Assembly: GCA_013365365.1 (NCBI GenBank)
Contig: JABVXU010000418.1
Coordinates: forward strand, 1 to 48,028
From: Cruorifilaria tuberocauda
Lineage: Eukaryota > Nematoda > Chromadorea > Rhabditida > Onchocercidae
Length of the DNA stretch: 48,028 bases
Reading direction: 5' to 3'
How positions within the stretch are numbered: the first letter of the stretch is position 1; each line of letters begins with the position of its first letter. This document shows, one piece after another, positions 25,423 to 37,462 of this stretch. Below the pieces are notes generated by a model. That model did no database searches. It saw only the letters and a list, made by a program, of their open reading frames with translations, and was not told the origin of the DNA. The position numbers were made by a program, and so were the translations under genes.

Positions 25423-26118
25423 AACCTAAATATTTCGCATACCATTTGGTTTTGCATTAAGTTGTTATAACAATGGTTTTGAATATATAGATCTTTGCAT
25501 CTGATGGTTTTAATATAATTTGAATTATGAAGTACTGTTAATTCGACTAAAAACTAAATTTCCAGATATTTCACCTCTTCTTCAGTTGTTAAAATTGTAA
25601 GGTTCATGTATGTAAGGTTCTACAGGTTCATATATTCCAAATCAATTTTTACTGGAGCGGTAGGCGAACGCAAGTAAAAATAAGTGTTATTCAGCAGAGT
25701 TAACTGCATTGCAGTTCATTTGATTACTATTAGATGTAATGATGTGCATTCTTGTACATTTAAATGTTTTTGAAGATGAATGAAATCCTCAACATTGCAT
25801 CGTTTGTACATAAACGCGCCAATGAAAGCTAAACAATCATGTAGCCAAACTTCTTGATCTTTGACAGCGGAAATGAAACTAGTTCGCCACCTAAAGCTTA
25901 TTTATACAGATTAGAAATGCGATATTCGTTTTATGAGAATAACTTGGCCTCTCTGCTTAGTTCCTCAATGTTGAGTTTTCTGGAGAGAAAATAAGAAATA
26001 TTTTTATTCACCAGTATGGGTCTCACCAAAACGATTTTACCAGTGTTTACAGAAAATGTGATACCAAGTAAAAGAGACAAATGAAACAAAACTTCTCATA
26101 ATTATGAATAAATATGCA

Positions 26119-26352
26119 ATGTTAATTAGACATATTCAGGATACTGGTACTGTTTTGATTGAGGAGCTTACCACAGAAGTACTTAAGAAGTATCAAAATT
26201 CAGGATGCAATAGAGAATTCCATAAATTACAGGCACTGTTCAATGCTTGAATTAACAAAGAAGAAGAGAATTATGAGGATGCTGGATACATAAATTTGAT
26301 GAATCCAAAGAATTTGAAGGGTAATTTATTAATGTGTAGATGTTGCAAATAA
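26119..26352 (+). pseudogene. Possible decayed coding fragment, unrecognised
   Basis: Starting at the ATG at 26119 one frame is open for 43 codons (MLIRHIQDTGTVLIEELTTE...), is broken by TGA at 26248, then stays open for a further 33 codons, ending in LLMCRCCK. The composition is charged and gene-like rather than the Phe/Ile/Ser bias of random AT-rich frames. I do not recognise the family and see no splice sites that rescue the frame. It could equally be chance within a 3' untranslated region. Confidence 0.2.
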
Positions 26353-26597
26353 AATAGAGTGTGTCTGAAAGAAGACAAGGATCGTTCAGATTCTTCTAAA
26401 ATAATTTAAAATATTTCATTTCCTTATCAAACTAAGTGTTTCCTGAAAGAGCATTTCTTTCTGGACAGGATTTCCTGAACTGAAAAAAAAGTAATTTGGA
26501 ACTACAGAACTGATTCAGCTTCATAATGATAGTAAAAACTTTTATCTTAAGAAAATATTTACAGAAATTAAACAACAATACTCATAAAGATGAAATA

Positions 26598-29500
26598 CTA
26601 TGGGGTTGAGGTGATAACAAAAGTTCCATAATTTTGAGGAGATCCATGTAAATGTTCATGGGAATAATTATCAAAAAAGCGCAGCCCACCGATTAATGCA
26701 AATCCTATCAACATAAAAATAAGTTTTAAAAGATTCGGATGCTCGTTATCTCGTTCGTGCAACAAAACCTGGAAACAAATAGTATTTCAAAATGATTTTT
26801 TATTAATTGTTCAATTTATTTTTTGGAATTGATTACGCTTTTAATGCAATGAATAGTGTTGCTAAATTTCTAAGTGTTTTAAATAAATAAAATAAAAATG
26901 TGAATGCTTACCTCAAAAAATGTCACGTAAATGAATGTGCCAACAGCGACTCCTTGAAAAATAAGTATTGTCAGAGCTTTCACTTGTGTATCCATTTGTG
27001 AACTTTGAACAAATGTACCAACGAAACCACCAAAAGGTGACATGATCGAAAAAAGACCCATACTCAGACAAACCCAACCTAAGGCATGTGCATGAGTGCG
27101 GGCCAATTGCAGACCAACCGAAAATGCTACAATAATTTTGTGTACCATCAGCGAGATAAATAATGTCACAATTCGAGCCTTATCTGTCTGTAACAGTTTG
27201 GGAATACAATAATATTTATGAAGTTAAAAAAAAAAATTATGACATTTCCATAATGATAGCAATAAAACAAAAAAAGTAATTTCAAAATGAAAAATAAGGC
27301 TTTATAAAATTTCATTTCTTCGGATTGTAACTAGTCTATCCAACTTCTCTGCCTTGCCTTTTTTTCTTTTTTAACCTGTCAATTTCGTATGTCCGGATAT
27401 TTTATTAATCAAAATAATAGAACGACTAAACCTGAACACCGAAAGCGAGACCTTCAATTATTGAATGGAATGATATTGCCAGGACGAATGTGATACTACG
27501 CACACCATGACTATGAGCATGAGGACGACTTTTCATCAAAATTGGTGGATCTTCTTTAACACTATCACAGTTTCGTTCACATGCTTCTGGTTCTGCCAAT
27601 GTCAATGTCCTAGAGCAAATAAAGGATAATCCAAAAGATAAATTACTCTGTAAAGTTTAAAAAAGTCACCTTGTATTTGAATGGATACCTTAAGATCAAA
27701 GCTTTCATTCGAATAAATAAAGTAGCGGATGAAATATCAGTCAAGTTAAGTTAAAAAGTCAAAAATTTCCAAAATTATGACAAAATACGCCTTACTTTCT
27801 AATAAGTCATCTTTAGAGTCAGTTCTTTTAATTTTTTTTTATTTTACTAATAATATATATGAAGAAATTTTAGATATCGAATATTTATTTTTTTAAGATC
27901 AAAATTTTATTCCGTAATGATTGTGTAATCATTTGTATTACAAAAAAAAAAATTATAAAACTAAAAAACCTAAAAGAGACAGGTATTCAATCTCAAACAC
28001 ATAATACACGGGAGAAATGCAATACTTCTCTATTGTTAACAAATATTGATAATTACTGTTCAGCAAACATTAAGAAATTCATGCAACTTCAGTAGTGACG
28101 TGAAAAGAGCAGGAAAACAAAAGCAAATTAGCCAAGGAGTTATAAACAGTGGATAAATATTAAAATAGCTGTAAATTGTAGAAGATAAGCTACAAATGAG
28201 TACTTTCGTTTGCCTGATGACTCCTGACCAGAAGATTTTCGGAACACAGAACCATATTCACCGCCGCATGTATTTTGGAGCAAAGGCGTTGAGTCTTTTT
28301 CACTGAATTTCAATATAAAAAATTGATATGAAAAACTGCGAATCTATGCTCTCTTCAAAAAAATATTGGAAAATCCATTTACAAAACAAAAATCATGCTT
28401 GTTTTTAACATATCATGCGAAAATTCGACTCATCGAAGAGATACACACAGGGACAAGGCAGACTTTTAACGAATGAGCATGCAACCTTAAAAAAATACTG
28501 GAAATAAAATTCAGAGAAATGTTAAAATCTTAAAACTTCATACTTACTCTGCAGGATGTCCGTAATCGGATCCCTTGTTAACACGCTGACTACCTGCTGA
28601 TGCTCGACTAGATGAATTTGCTGCACATAGTAGTCCTTTGCTAGATGAATCCTCATCTATAATATATACAAACTTAATCTATAATATAGACAAATTTATT
28701 TCCATCTTAGCACATAAAATTGACTGACAAACACCAGGAAAAACTTTAAATGAAATTTTGCATTCCATTGAATTAGTCAATATTTGATCGATGCTTAAAA
28801 CTTACCTTTCGGACTACATGATAAGCAAGTTTTCGAAGGACCATCGACGTTAACACTTTCATGGCAACAGTGATCGACATCATGACTTCTGAAGCTTCTG
28901 TATTTTTACACGAAATAACGTGAAAAACTAGAAATGGACGAGTTCCTTATTCCAATCCATTAACGGTGTTGATAATCATCCAGTAATACCGAAGAATTTT
29001 TATTATATTTATAACGGATAGAAATCGTAAGTGAAACTATATCGAAAACGATACAGCGAAATAATTATTGGTTTTGAGTATTAGAGGAATTAAGCACTAA
29101 ATTTCCCTACCATCTGTACGAGTTTTTTCTCCATTCGCTTGTTACTCGTCTGTCATCTATGAACTACTCTAATATTTGGTAAATTACTTGAGCCCTTCAT
29201 ATCCAGCAAAATTCATCTCTTTCATCTATCATATTTTCATGCTTGGTGGAATAAAATTGACTTTTGTTCGTCATTTTTCTATACACTGCCAGTTCTATCC
29301 TACGTAATATCATAACTATGCAATACACTATATTCATGTTCGCGATAGACATGCTTCACACACTTTGATTCTTAGAGTTAATTACATTTGCCCCGCAATA
29401 AAAATAGAGGCATGAAATTCTGTTGAATAGAAGCAGGATACCTACAGAATCATTGGTAAAGACAAACATCCAAAATCACTACTTCATTAATATCATGGAG

Positions 29501-30686
29501 GTTACACTGTACGATATCTTATCTAACCAGATAAACAGTCTCAGATTCTATGAAAAACCTCACTATGGGAAGTCCTTATTATTAATATTAACTTACCGTT
29601 CATAGAATCCCTCAGCAATTTGAGCACCTGCCGGCCTATGCAAATGACCAGCATCAGGTATAAGAAGCAAAATAACTTCTTCGACGAAAAATAGAAGAAA
29701 AAATCCTATACATGACAACAATTCTGCTAGAGGATATGACACGGAAAACCCATATTCTTGTTTCATCTGAACAAATGTAGTGAATAGTTTACATTCAGTT
29801 TCAAGCTAGTGCTTACTTACATATATTTGAAGTCAGAGTATAATTTTTTTAGTAAATAGTGTTAATTAATGGAAGATGTATAAATTTAGAAATAAATATC
29901 CAGAAAAAGTTTCCAAACCAACTAAAAATTTAATAAAAAATTATACTCTGAGAAACGCAAATAGTTTCGAATTTGAAATTATTAAATGATGCAATTGTGC
30001 TTCTGAAAATTTGGGAAATAATCCAATTTCATTTTTTTTAAAATAGGTATTGCAATTCCAGATAAAATAACCTCATGAAGATGTTCAGTTAGTTCAGGAA
30101 AGAGATGTAAAAAACATGTGGCGAAGAAAACACCACCGGAAAAACAAGTAAGTAAACATAGCACCAAAGAGACATTCCGTTGCTTCGCAGATGTAGATGC
30201 CGAAGCTGCGTGCTTGCGGAGAATTTTAAGTACCTGAAATCCTTTGAAATTTCCCACAGATCAAGTTGAAAATTTGGAATTTTTCAAAACTTCGTCCAGT
30301 GACAGTAACATTATTCAATGCCTAACCTAATAGCTCTACGAATTAGTTTTCCTCAGCTTTTTTTGAGTCAAACTTGGTACTCTTGATTCAAAAAGTCTTG
30401 AGATTTCAAAATTCCATCCTTATCAAACAATTGTCAAACCTTTGCCGATGATCCAACTATTTACTCCTTCCTGCAAGCTAGATGATTTCTTTCAGTATTC
30501 ACTTATGAAAGAAGCTATGAAAGAATTTGACCACCAATTTTATTCTGGGTGGTCATACAAATTTAGGCAAATGTTATTAGCAGTTATGTAAAAAAAACAA
30601 CATACTTTAACTGGTATCATCCCTGCACCAAAAGTAATAGCAAACATCACAATCAGAAGGATAAATTTCAGCCAAGTTGAACTCAT
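26598..30686 (-). CDS. ZIP family zinc/metal transporter (SLC39A1-3-like), 9 exons
   Basis: Minus-strand exons: 30686-30606, 30233-30072, 29766-29597, 28897-28806, 28656-28548, 28302-28204, 27609-27432, 27187-26912, 26768-26598. All phases agree; the product is 445 residues. It should import divalent metal, chiefly zinc, into the cytosol. Eight membrane spans can be placed: TM1 ~7-26, TM2 ~48-75 with the family signature SGGVFFATCFLHLFPE, TM3 ~92-115, TM4 ~276-297 with FHSIIEGLAFG, TM5 ~303-325 with VHKIIVAFSVG, TM6 and TM7 in exon 8, and TM8 ~400-420. His 286, Glu 290 and His 313 correspond to the metal-site residues of TM4 and TM5. The long cytosolic loop (~138-270) carries Cys-rich SHDVDHCCHES and His-rich HAHSHG. 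TM1 is short. The start is the first ATG before TM1. Family assignment is firm; orthology within the family is not. Confidence 0.93.
28898..29596 (-). other. Intron 3 of the ZIP gene
   Basis: Non-coding AT-rich intron with GTAAG donor at 29596 and ATACAG acceptor at 28898. An open frame crosses it on the plus strand but has no family match. Other ZIP introns over 300 bp (27610-28203, 29767-30071, 30234-30605) are likewise featureless. Confidence 0.6.
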
Positions 30687-31795
30687 TGTCTTTTCCACCT
30701 ATCCTTTGAATGTAGCCATAAAATCAGTAAACTGCAAAATTCTTGGTTCTTTGCAATTTTCTCGTTATTTGCTTTTTTTCTTTTAAAGTTAAATTTAATT
30801 TAAATTACAATATAATTCAGTAAGAATGAAGTACGAAGGGAATGGTAAATGAACAGTTATGTTGTATAAAATAATTAACAAACTATATTCAACAAAATAA
30901 ATAAATGATAAATCAAAGAACAGAAATAATAAGTAAAACAGAAATATGTGCTATAAAAAGGGGAGAAGTGATATACTTCAAGAGAAACAATTGACGCCAT
31001 CCATGATATAACAGAAATTTTTGTATTGATAATAAATTTAAGCAATAATTTTATAGAAAATGTTCCTCTCTTTATATGCTTATATTTTTTGAGTTCCTTA
31101 TAGCACAAAAGAGAGGAGCAATAATAACTAACTTTTTCACGAGAAAAGTGAAAATGGAATTTCGCACAAGAAAAAATTATACCCTGTATCTCATGGATAT
31201 ATTATTAGTAACAACGAGTGCTATATGATTAAAAATAAAAATGCTAATAAAAGAAATCGTTAACTCTAAGTTTCTGGCCGATAACCAAATGTGCTACTTT
31301 AAAACATTTAAGATAACGAAACTGTTACTTCCAACTTTTAAACCAGCATCAATTAAATGTAATACAAAAAGGAAGTGTTGTTTCAAACTCACTGGTAATT
31401 ATCATACATTATTGGAAGATATACAGATAAACAAAGAGAAGCAAATAATCGTAATATGCGTTGAATATTGCAATACCATTCAAACAAGACATCTTCACAG
31501 CAACTGCTGTCAACAGTTTTTTCATTCTGTGCATCCTCATCCATCACACTCCTTAAGTTTTGCATTGATTCCATATCTCATTCAATAAAAGCGGTGTCAT
31601 AAGATACCTCGAATGGCTTCTACATTTTCCCTTAGTCATAATGTTGTTACAAGATAACATTATAAAAATATTTATTTCAGAATGAATGAAAATTTTATTC
31701 TTCTATGTAGACGCAAAGTAATAGGAGGTTCATCGATCAAACAAAATCTATGAATTGGTAAAAAATTATTCACACGAATAATTTCTTAGTGATTT
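30687..31795. other. Spacer between APRT and ZIP genes (same strand)
   Basis: About 1.1 kb between the APRT stop and the ZIP start, both on the minus strand. TTTATT at 31671-31676 reads AATAAA on the minus strand about 120 bp after the APRT stop and is a candidate polyadenylation signal. Two overlapping open frames of 60-115 codons lie at 31241-31588 on opposite strands; see findings. Confidence 0.5.
31671..31676 (-). terminator. Candidate polyadenylation signal of APRT
   Basis: AATAAA on the minus strand, about 120 bp beyond the APRT stop codon. Confidence 0.45.
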
Positions 31796-33321
31796 CTATT
31801 CTGTCAAAATGATAAAAGAATGAATAGGAATATGTTTTGGCATATGTTTTCGTGGTTCTAGGTAAGCAAGCTCGATTAATGCGAACGTTCCAGCAACGTC
31901 ACCACCAGTCTTTTCAATCAGTGATATAGCTGCTTTTAAGCTACCACCTGTTGCTAGAAGATCGTCCACCAATAATATTTTTGAACCTTGCTTGATTGCA
32001 TCTTCTTGTACCTCGATTGTATCCTACAAATCAAAGTATTGCGATTTCACATAAAATGAAGAGACAATTCTCAAATAATTGAATATTACTCCATAACATA
32101 TGATTCTACTTAAAGCTTGATTACAAACTTCAAACGAATATGAATCTCTTTAGGGTTATTTATTATGATCATATAAAATCATATTTAAGACATTTGCACA
32201 AAAAAAGACAACAAACTTCGCCATATTCTTTCTGATAGATTTCTTTGTATGTTTTTCCTGGTAGTTTGCCCTTTTTTCTAATTGGAATGAAAGGCACTTC
32301 CATTATCATTGCAATTTGAGGACCAAATAAGAAACCTGCATTTCGTGTTCAAAGTACAAAACTTGTTGTTTAAAAAATACGCAACATAAAGGAAATTTTG
32401 AATCCTGACTGATAAATTATTTGTTCGTACCACCATTAATATTTTACAAACAAGTCTATAAAAGAAGGCAGTTTTTTAAAAGGAGGCAAAAAATGAATTG
32501 ACACGGATGAATAGTCAAACTAATGAAGCTGAAATCGTTTTCAGGAAACTTTGAATATGAATACACTCACCACGAGCTTCCAAGCCAGCAACTGCATCTA
32601 AATCAACTGGTATTTCAACACGAACATACTCAGCTATTGCTGCACACAATTCCTTGAGCAATAGAGGAAAGCGCATTAATAACATGACATCTCTGAAAAA
32701 TACCCTTGCCGAGTGAAATGAAAAAAAGAGGTCCATCATGTTAGTGTCATGAGATTTCAATAGATGAAATAGCTAGCTCATCCTTTCGTAAGGCGCTCGA
32801 TTCGCTTTCCTTCAAAATAGCAGAAACTAAAACTATTTACGCAGTAAAACGTAATTAAGGCATAGTCGAAAACTACGTTAGCATTATCGGTTAAATCCCA
32901 TATTTCTTGGAACTTGTCACAATCTTTTATCCCTTAGTTAAAATTAGCCAAAATCATCATATACGATTTTTTAAAGCTCTGCAGTTTAATTTCCTGATGC
33001 TGAACTTCTTGTGAGATATAATATTCATCTTGATTTTAAAATCTTTTCCATACCTGATCAGATGTGATGGGACTGAACACAAACTGATTATCTTAAATCA
33101 CTGTTATTATGAAAGGACTGCCAATATGACGAAAACTTTTCTGCAAAGTAATATTTTCCTCTTTGATTAAATGTTTTATAAAGAATGAAAAGATCTTACA
33201 CAAACTTGATCCCTGGTTTTGGAAAATCCGGAAAGACTCGCAGTTTCGATTCAACTTCCTCCTTCAGACATTTCAGTTCACGTTTATTTCCTGAAGATAC
33301 TGTTTCTGCTTGATTACTCAT
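31796..33321 (-). CDS. aprt-1: Adenine phosphoribosyltransferase, 4 exons
   Basis: Converts adenine and PRPP to AMP and pyrophosphate in the cytosol (purine salvage). Minus-strand exons 33321-33200, 32692-32571, 32335-32217 and 32023-31796 join in phase to 196 residues; the family is usually ~180. Exon 1 carries the conserved VFPDFPKPGIKF, exon 2 AVAGLEARG, exon 3 GFLFGPQIAMIMEVPFIPIR with RKKGKLPGKTY, and exon 4 the PRPP-binding loop ILLVDDLLATGGS (~137-149), with Asp 141 and Asp 142. The C-terminus continues through FALIELAYLEP to HIPIHSFIILTE. The usual Arg of the FRD motif after exon 1 is replaced by Val (KFVDV) in the only in-phase splice I can find. The start ATG at 33321 gives a normal N-terminal length. 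It is divergent from NOP58. Purine salvage is expected to matter in parasitic nematodes, but that is general knowledge rather than sequence evidence. Confidence 0.95.
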
Positions 33322-33486
33322 ATGGCGTGAATTCTTTTATGGACCTGAAACTCGATCTATAAATTTCTTATTTTTGTTCAAATCAGCTTAAGATCGCGAA
33401 TGGTTATTGAGGAAAGATAAACACGAGATCAAATGCCCTAACAGTGGCTGTTTTACCAAATCCTTCACCGGTGAACTTATAAATAC

Positions 33487-33576
33487 CTCCTATCTTCCCC
33501 CTCTCCTCTTCTCTTCTTCTTTCTCCCTCTCTCCTCTCTCTTTCTCCCTTTTTCCTTCTCTCTCTCTTGCTCTACC
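33487..33576 (+). repeat. Polypyrimidine (CT-rich) tract
   Basis: About 90 bases almost entirely C and T on the plus strand (so polypurine on the APRT strand), 195 bp before the NOP58 start. It is interrupted, not a clean CT microsatellite. Confidence 0.8.
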
Positions 33577-33760
33577 TTATATCATAGCAATTAAGGACCG
33601 TTGCACACGGGCCGGCTGATATTTGACGGCTAGACGGATTTTTTAGTTGCTTAAGTGATATGACAGGACTGGTCGGTGCTTCTGTACCTGTTCTAGCTAA
33701 CTCTATGTCGCTCTTTTGATTTAGTATTCATGGATTTGGTGCAATCTATTCTATACTGTT

Positions 33761-33768
33761 TATTGCAG
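33761..33768 (+). promoter_or_regulatory. Probable trans-splice acceptor of NOP58
   Basis: TATTGCAG ends three bases before the NOP58 ATG at 33772, the arrangement typical of a spliced-leader acceptor in nematodes. Confidence 0.55.
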
Positions 33769-33771
33769 GTG

Positions 33772-36700
33772 ATGTTGGTGCTGTTCGAGACAGCCGCAGG
33801 ATATGCGTTGTTCAAGGTTACGGTTTAACCTCAATAGACAATAGAGTATGATTGGCTTGTATGATATTTTGAGTTATTCGGGCAGAATTAAAATTTCAAG
33901 AGTCTTTGGTTAAAGGAGTCTTTGTATTTGAAATAGCAACTTTTTATAGTCTTAGATAAAGTTCTAATATTTCAGGTGTTGGATGAAAAAAAATTGGAAA
34001 ATGTGGATAGTATTTGGGATGAATGTTCAACGCCAGAAAAAGCGCAGAGAATGTGAGTTTCACAATTAATGTTTTTAAGACGTTTATGGCTGGATGTGAA
34101 TACGGATAAAGGGTTAAGTACATTTATGATTTGGCAAATCCGAGCACAACTATTCAAAGGTATCTTTTCATCTTCCGTAACTACAGGAGGGAGACAGGTG
34201 AATGATGCAAAAAATATGTGGAATAGTTTAGTGATTTTTGTCTATTCATATAGTCTGCTAAACTTTTTACTGATTTCAGGTTTCAGTTGGTTTCTTTCAA
34301 AAGATTCAGAGATACAGCGGAAGCAGTAGAAAATATTACACGTTTGGCAGAAGGAAAGTTAACAAAAACTTTGAAGAAAGCTTTGAAGGGGAAATTACAG
34401 AAGGGTGAACAACTTGCAGTTGGAGAGGTGAAATTGGGAAATATGATCAAAGTGAGCATTATGTAATCAGTTCCCTATATTTTTAACAAAAATAAGAATC
34501 AGTTAATTAATTTGAGATATTCTGGAATTCATCGCATTTCAAATCGGAATATGTTTAGTTTTTATATAGCTTTCAGTAACTTTAACCATCTAATGATATC
34601 CTTTACTTTTTTATGTTATGGTAAAGTTTTTTACTCACAATATTTAAGATAGTCTACCATTTTTTTTAACAGAAAGGTAGCTTTTAAGTGCATATTTTCA
34701 GGAGAAATTTGATGTATCATGTATTTATAATACAGCTACTCAGGAACTTATGCGTAGTATTCGAGCAAACCTGGATAGTTTGCTAGATGAGCACAAACAG
34801 GAGTTACATGCTATGAACCTCGCAGTAGCTCATTCGTTGGGTCGATACAAAGTGAAAATTTATTCATATATATAATGCCAACTTGATATTGATGAACTCA
34901 GGAAAATGTGGACTTCTCTAAATTTTGTGTATAACCAGAAGATTGAATTGTTTTACAGCGTCAAGAAAAATCCTTTATATTGGACATCATTTGATCTAAG
35001 GAAGCTGTCTATTAAAATGTTTCTTGACTTTTCTTCCGAAATTTAATACTTTTCAGGTTAAATTTAATCCTGAAAAAATTGACACTATGATCGTACAAGG
35101 AATATCTTTACTCGATGATCTTGACAAGGAAATCAACAATTACGTGATGAGGTTTGATTTATTGACTTATTATTATAGCATTAATTTTGCTCAACCAAAT
35201 CTCATTGTGATTCGTTTTAGATGTCGAGAGTGGTACGGCTGGCATTTTCCGGAATTGAGTAAATTAATTCAAGATCACCAAGCTTATACAAAGGTGTGTA
35301 AATAGATTTCTAGAAGCTTTTTCATTCGTAATATTGTAGAATTTGAGTGATTTTATTTTGGTTCAGACTGTGAAAGTCATGGGAATGAGATCAAATGCTG
35401 CAAATTGTGACTTGTCAAATATTTTGCCACCAGAATTGGAAGCGCGTGTAAAACAGGAAGCAGAAATTAGTATGGGAACTGATATATCGGATTCAGATGT
35501 GCTACACATAAGTGGATTATGTGAACAGGCAGGCTTCAAATTCATTCCTGGCTAAAAAAATTATCAGTATAAAATAAATAAATAGTAGCCCAAGCATCTC
35601 TCTGAATTTGCTATGAAAAGGAGTGATATTTATTGGGATTATTACTTTTTTAGATTATCGAATTGTCAAAATACCGTTCTGAGCTGGCGGATTATTTAAA
35701 AAATCGAATGATGGTGCTAGCGCCTAATCTTACCATTTTACTTGGTGAATTGGTTGGTGCTAGGTTAATTTCTCATGCTGGTTCACTGGTAAACCTTGCG
35801 AAATATCCAGCATCTACGGTACAGATATTGGGCGCAGAAAAGGCACTCTTCCGAGCGCTGAAAACAAAACGAGATACTCCCAAATATGGCCTCATATACC
35901 ACGCTCAACTCATCGGTCAAGCTAGTACAAAAATTAAGGGCAAGGTAGCATTATTTATATACATACATAACTTGTAAATGGAGTATTGTATCGCGAATTA
36001 TCTTTTCATTCGTATTAATTATTAGGTAGCTCGTAAATTGGCGGCAAAAGTATCTCTAGCGACTCGAATAGATGCACTTGCGGATGAATCACTGGGGACC
36101 GAACTTGGAGAAAAAAGTCGAGCTTATATCGAAACATTTATTCGAATGGAGCAGGAACGAGGACCAAAGAGAATAACAGGGAGACCTGCTCAACATGACA
36201 CTTATACATATAAGAGGTGGCGTTATTGCTTTTTGTTCTCTTTTAAAGGATAATGTATTATTTTCATGAATGAATAATTATTTTATGCAGTATGATACGA
36301 GCAAAAATTTTTTCAACTTCTTTTATAGAGTTTCATTTCCATAATCTTTTGCCGGAATCCTTATTTTTTTCTACATTCAATTTTGCAGTGGCCATCAATT
36401 CTTATTGTAAATTCAAATTCATGTCCTTTTCAGTACTATAACTCGATACGATCCTAGTGCAGATTCAACAGTAAAAAGTTCCAAGAAACGAAAATTTTCT
36501 GAAGGCAGCGATATTGGTAGTGCTAGAAGTTCTGTTTCCGTGAGTGAAGCTGGAAGTAGGCAAAATAAAGACGGCTCATCGCGAAAAAAACACAAAAAAA
36601 AGAAGGTTTCAATACTTAATTTTTTCAAAATCATGTTTGTCACTGATAGAACATGAGAGACATAAGTTGAAATCAGCAAGTTATGTGGAATCAAAGCTGT

Positions 36701-36815
36701 TAATAACAATAATCAATAAGTAAGTAAAATAAAGTAAAACAAAGTAAGTAAAATTTGCAATAAATAAAATGTAATCTTATATTTTTTGCAGGTAAAGGAA
36801 GAGATTGATGAATAA
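33772..36815 (+). CDS. nol-58: Nucleolar protein NOP58, box C/D snoRNP core, 11 exons
   Basis: NOP58 is a core protein of box C/D snoRNPs in the nucleolus, where it pairs with NOP56, fibrillarin and the 15.5K protein for rRNA 2'-O-methylation. Exons: 33772-33816, 33976-34052, 34280-34451, 34702-34851, 35057-35151, 35221-35293, 35367-35528, 35654-35944, 36026-36216, 36434-36605, 36792-36815; in phase, 483 residues. The N-terminus [15 protein letters not shown] is the NOP5NT domain. The NOSIC region spans ~150-205 ([32 protein letters not shown]), and the Nop domain ~255-400 contains [35 protein letters not shown] and [14 protein letters not shown]. The tail is Lys/Ser-rich, ending [14 protein letters not shown]. 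The sequence before the Nop domain ([20 protein letters not shown]) marks it as NOP58 rather than NOP56. Intron 7 must use a GC donor. No C/D snoRNA was evident in the introns. Confidence 0.96.
35529..35653 (+). other. GC-AG intron in NOP58
   Basis: Exon 7 ends ...CEQ and is followed by GCAGGC; exon 8 begins [11 protein letters not shown] after TTTTTAG. The CEQ-IIEL join matches the uninterrupted family sequence, and no GT donor in this interval keeps frame. Confidence 0.85.
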
Positions 36816-37462
36816 AAGTCATTAGAGCTACCAGTCTATCTGAATCACTTATCGACTACAGTCATACCTTCATTGCATGTGGAACAGAATTTTTGTAGTT
36901 AATAAGTTTTATAGACTCAGGAAATGTTGCAGTTTTATCATCTATTTATACGAGAAGGTTTATATAGTAATGAAATTCTTAAAGTTAGACTGGCAGCTTG
37001 AATTTTTGCAGCTTATTTGCTTTTTATTGAAGCTATATAATTTCTCTGTTTGTTATTCGTTGTTGTTTGTTGTAAGTTGAAAGTTAGATAAAAGTGAATT
37101 TTTTGTCTCATACTTTGCGCATCCTGCATTCATCCTATAAAATGGATAGTTTTTCTCCTCTTTAGAGCCTTTTCGTGGCTCTTATTTACCCCGAGATCAG
37201 ATCTAAGATTCAAAAGTTACTTCAGAGTTTTTTTTTTCAATAAGTAAAGCTTACTAATATTGACTAGCATGTGCGTATTATTAGAATAAATATTTACTGA
37301 TGATCTTATGCGAAAACAGATTTCATATAACAATGTAAGATGTAAGGAGTCTCTTACGGTGACCTTATCGTGAACAGCCTAACCTTAACTTCTGTTCCTT
37401 CCCTAATAACTATCAGATATTAATAGGAAGAATACAAAATATCAATTTCAGATGAAAGAGTA
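36816..37462 (+). other. Spacer between NOP58 and POGLUT genes
   Basis: About 650 bp on the same strand. An AATAAA hexamer at about 37285 may serve NOP58. No gene recognised; open frames here are Phe/Leu-rich chance frames. Confidence 0.5.
37446..37451 (+). promoter_or_regulatory. Possible trans-splice acceptor of the POGLUT gene
   Basis: TTTCAG ends 11 bases before the ATG at 37463, with an in-frame stop (TAA at 37460 overlaps the region just before the start in another frame). It suits spliced-leader addition downstream of NOP58. Confidence 0.4.

Larger units (their letters stand above)
25347..26597. other. Convergent intergenic region between the PDZ and ZIP genes
   Basis: Contains the PDZ gene polyadenylation signal and presumably the 3' end of the ZIP gene from the other strand. 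A doubtful decayed frame lies at 26119-26352. Nothing else recognised. Confidence 0.5.
33322..33771. promoter_or_regulatory. Divergent APRT / NOP58 upstream region
   Basis: About 450 bp between two start codons facing away from each other, so it must hold both promoters. Its main feature is the long polypyrimidine tract at 33487-33576. No TATA-like or other named motif is claimed. Confidence 0.5.

Noticed and set aside
33772..36815. Box C/D snoRNAs in NOP58 introns
   Set aside because: Host-gene logic made this worth checking, but no intron has a convincing paired RTGATGA and CTGA; the TTGATGA in intron 4 has no D box partner.
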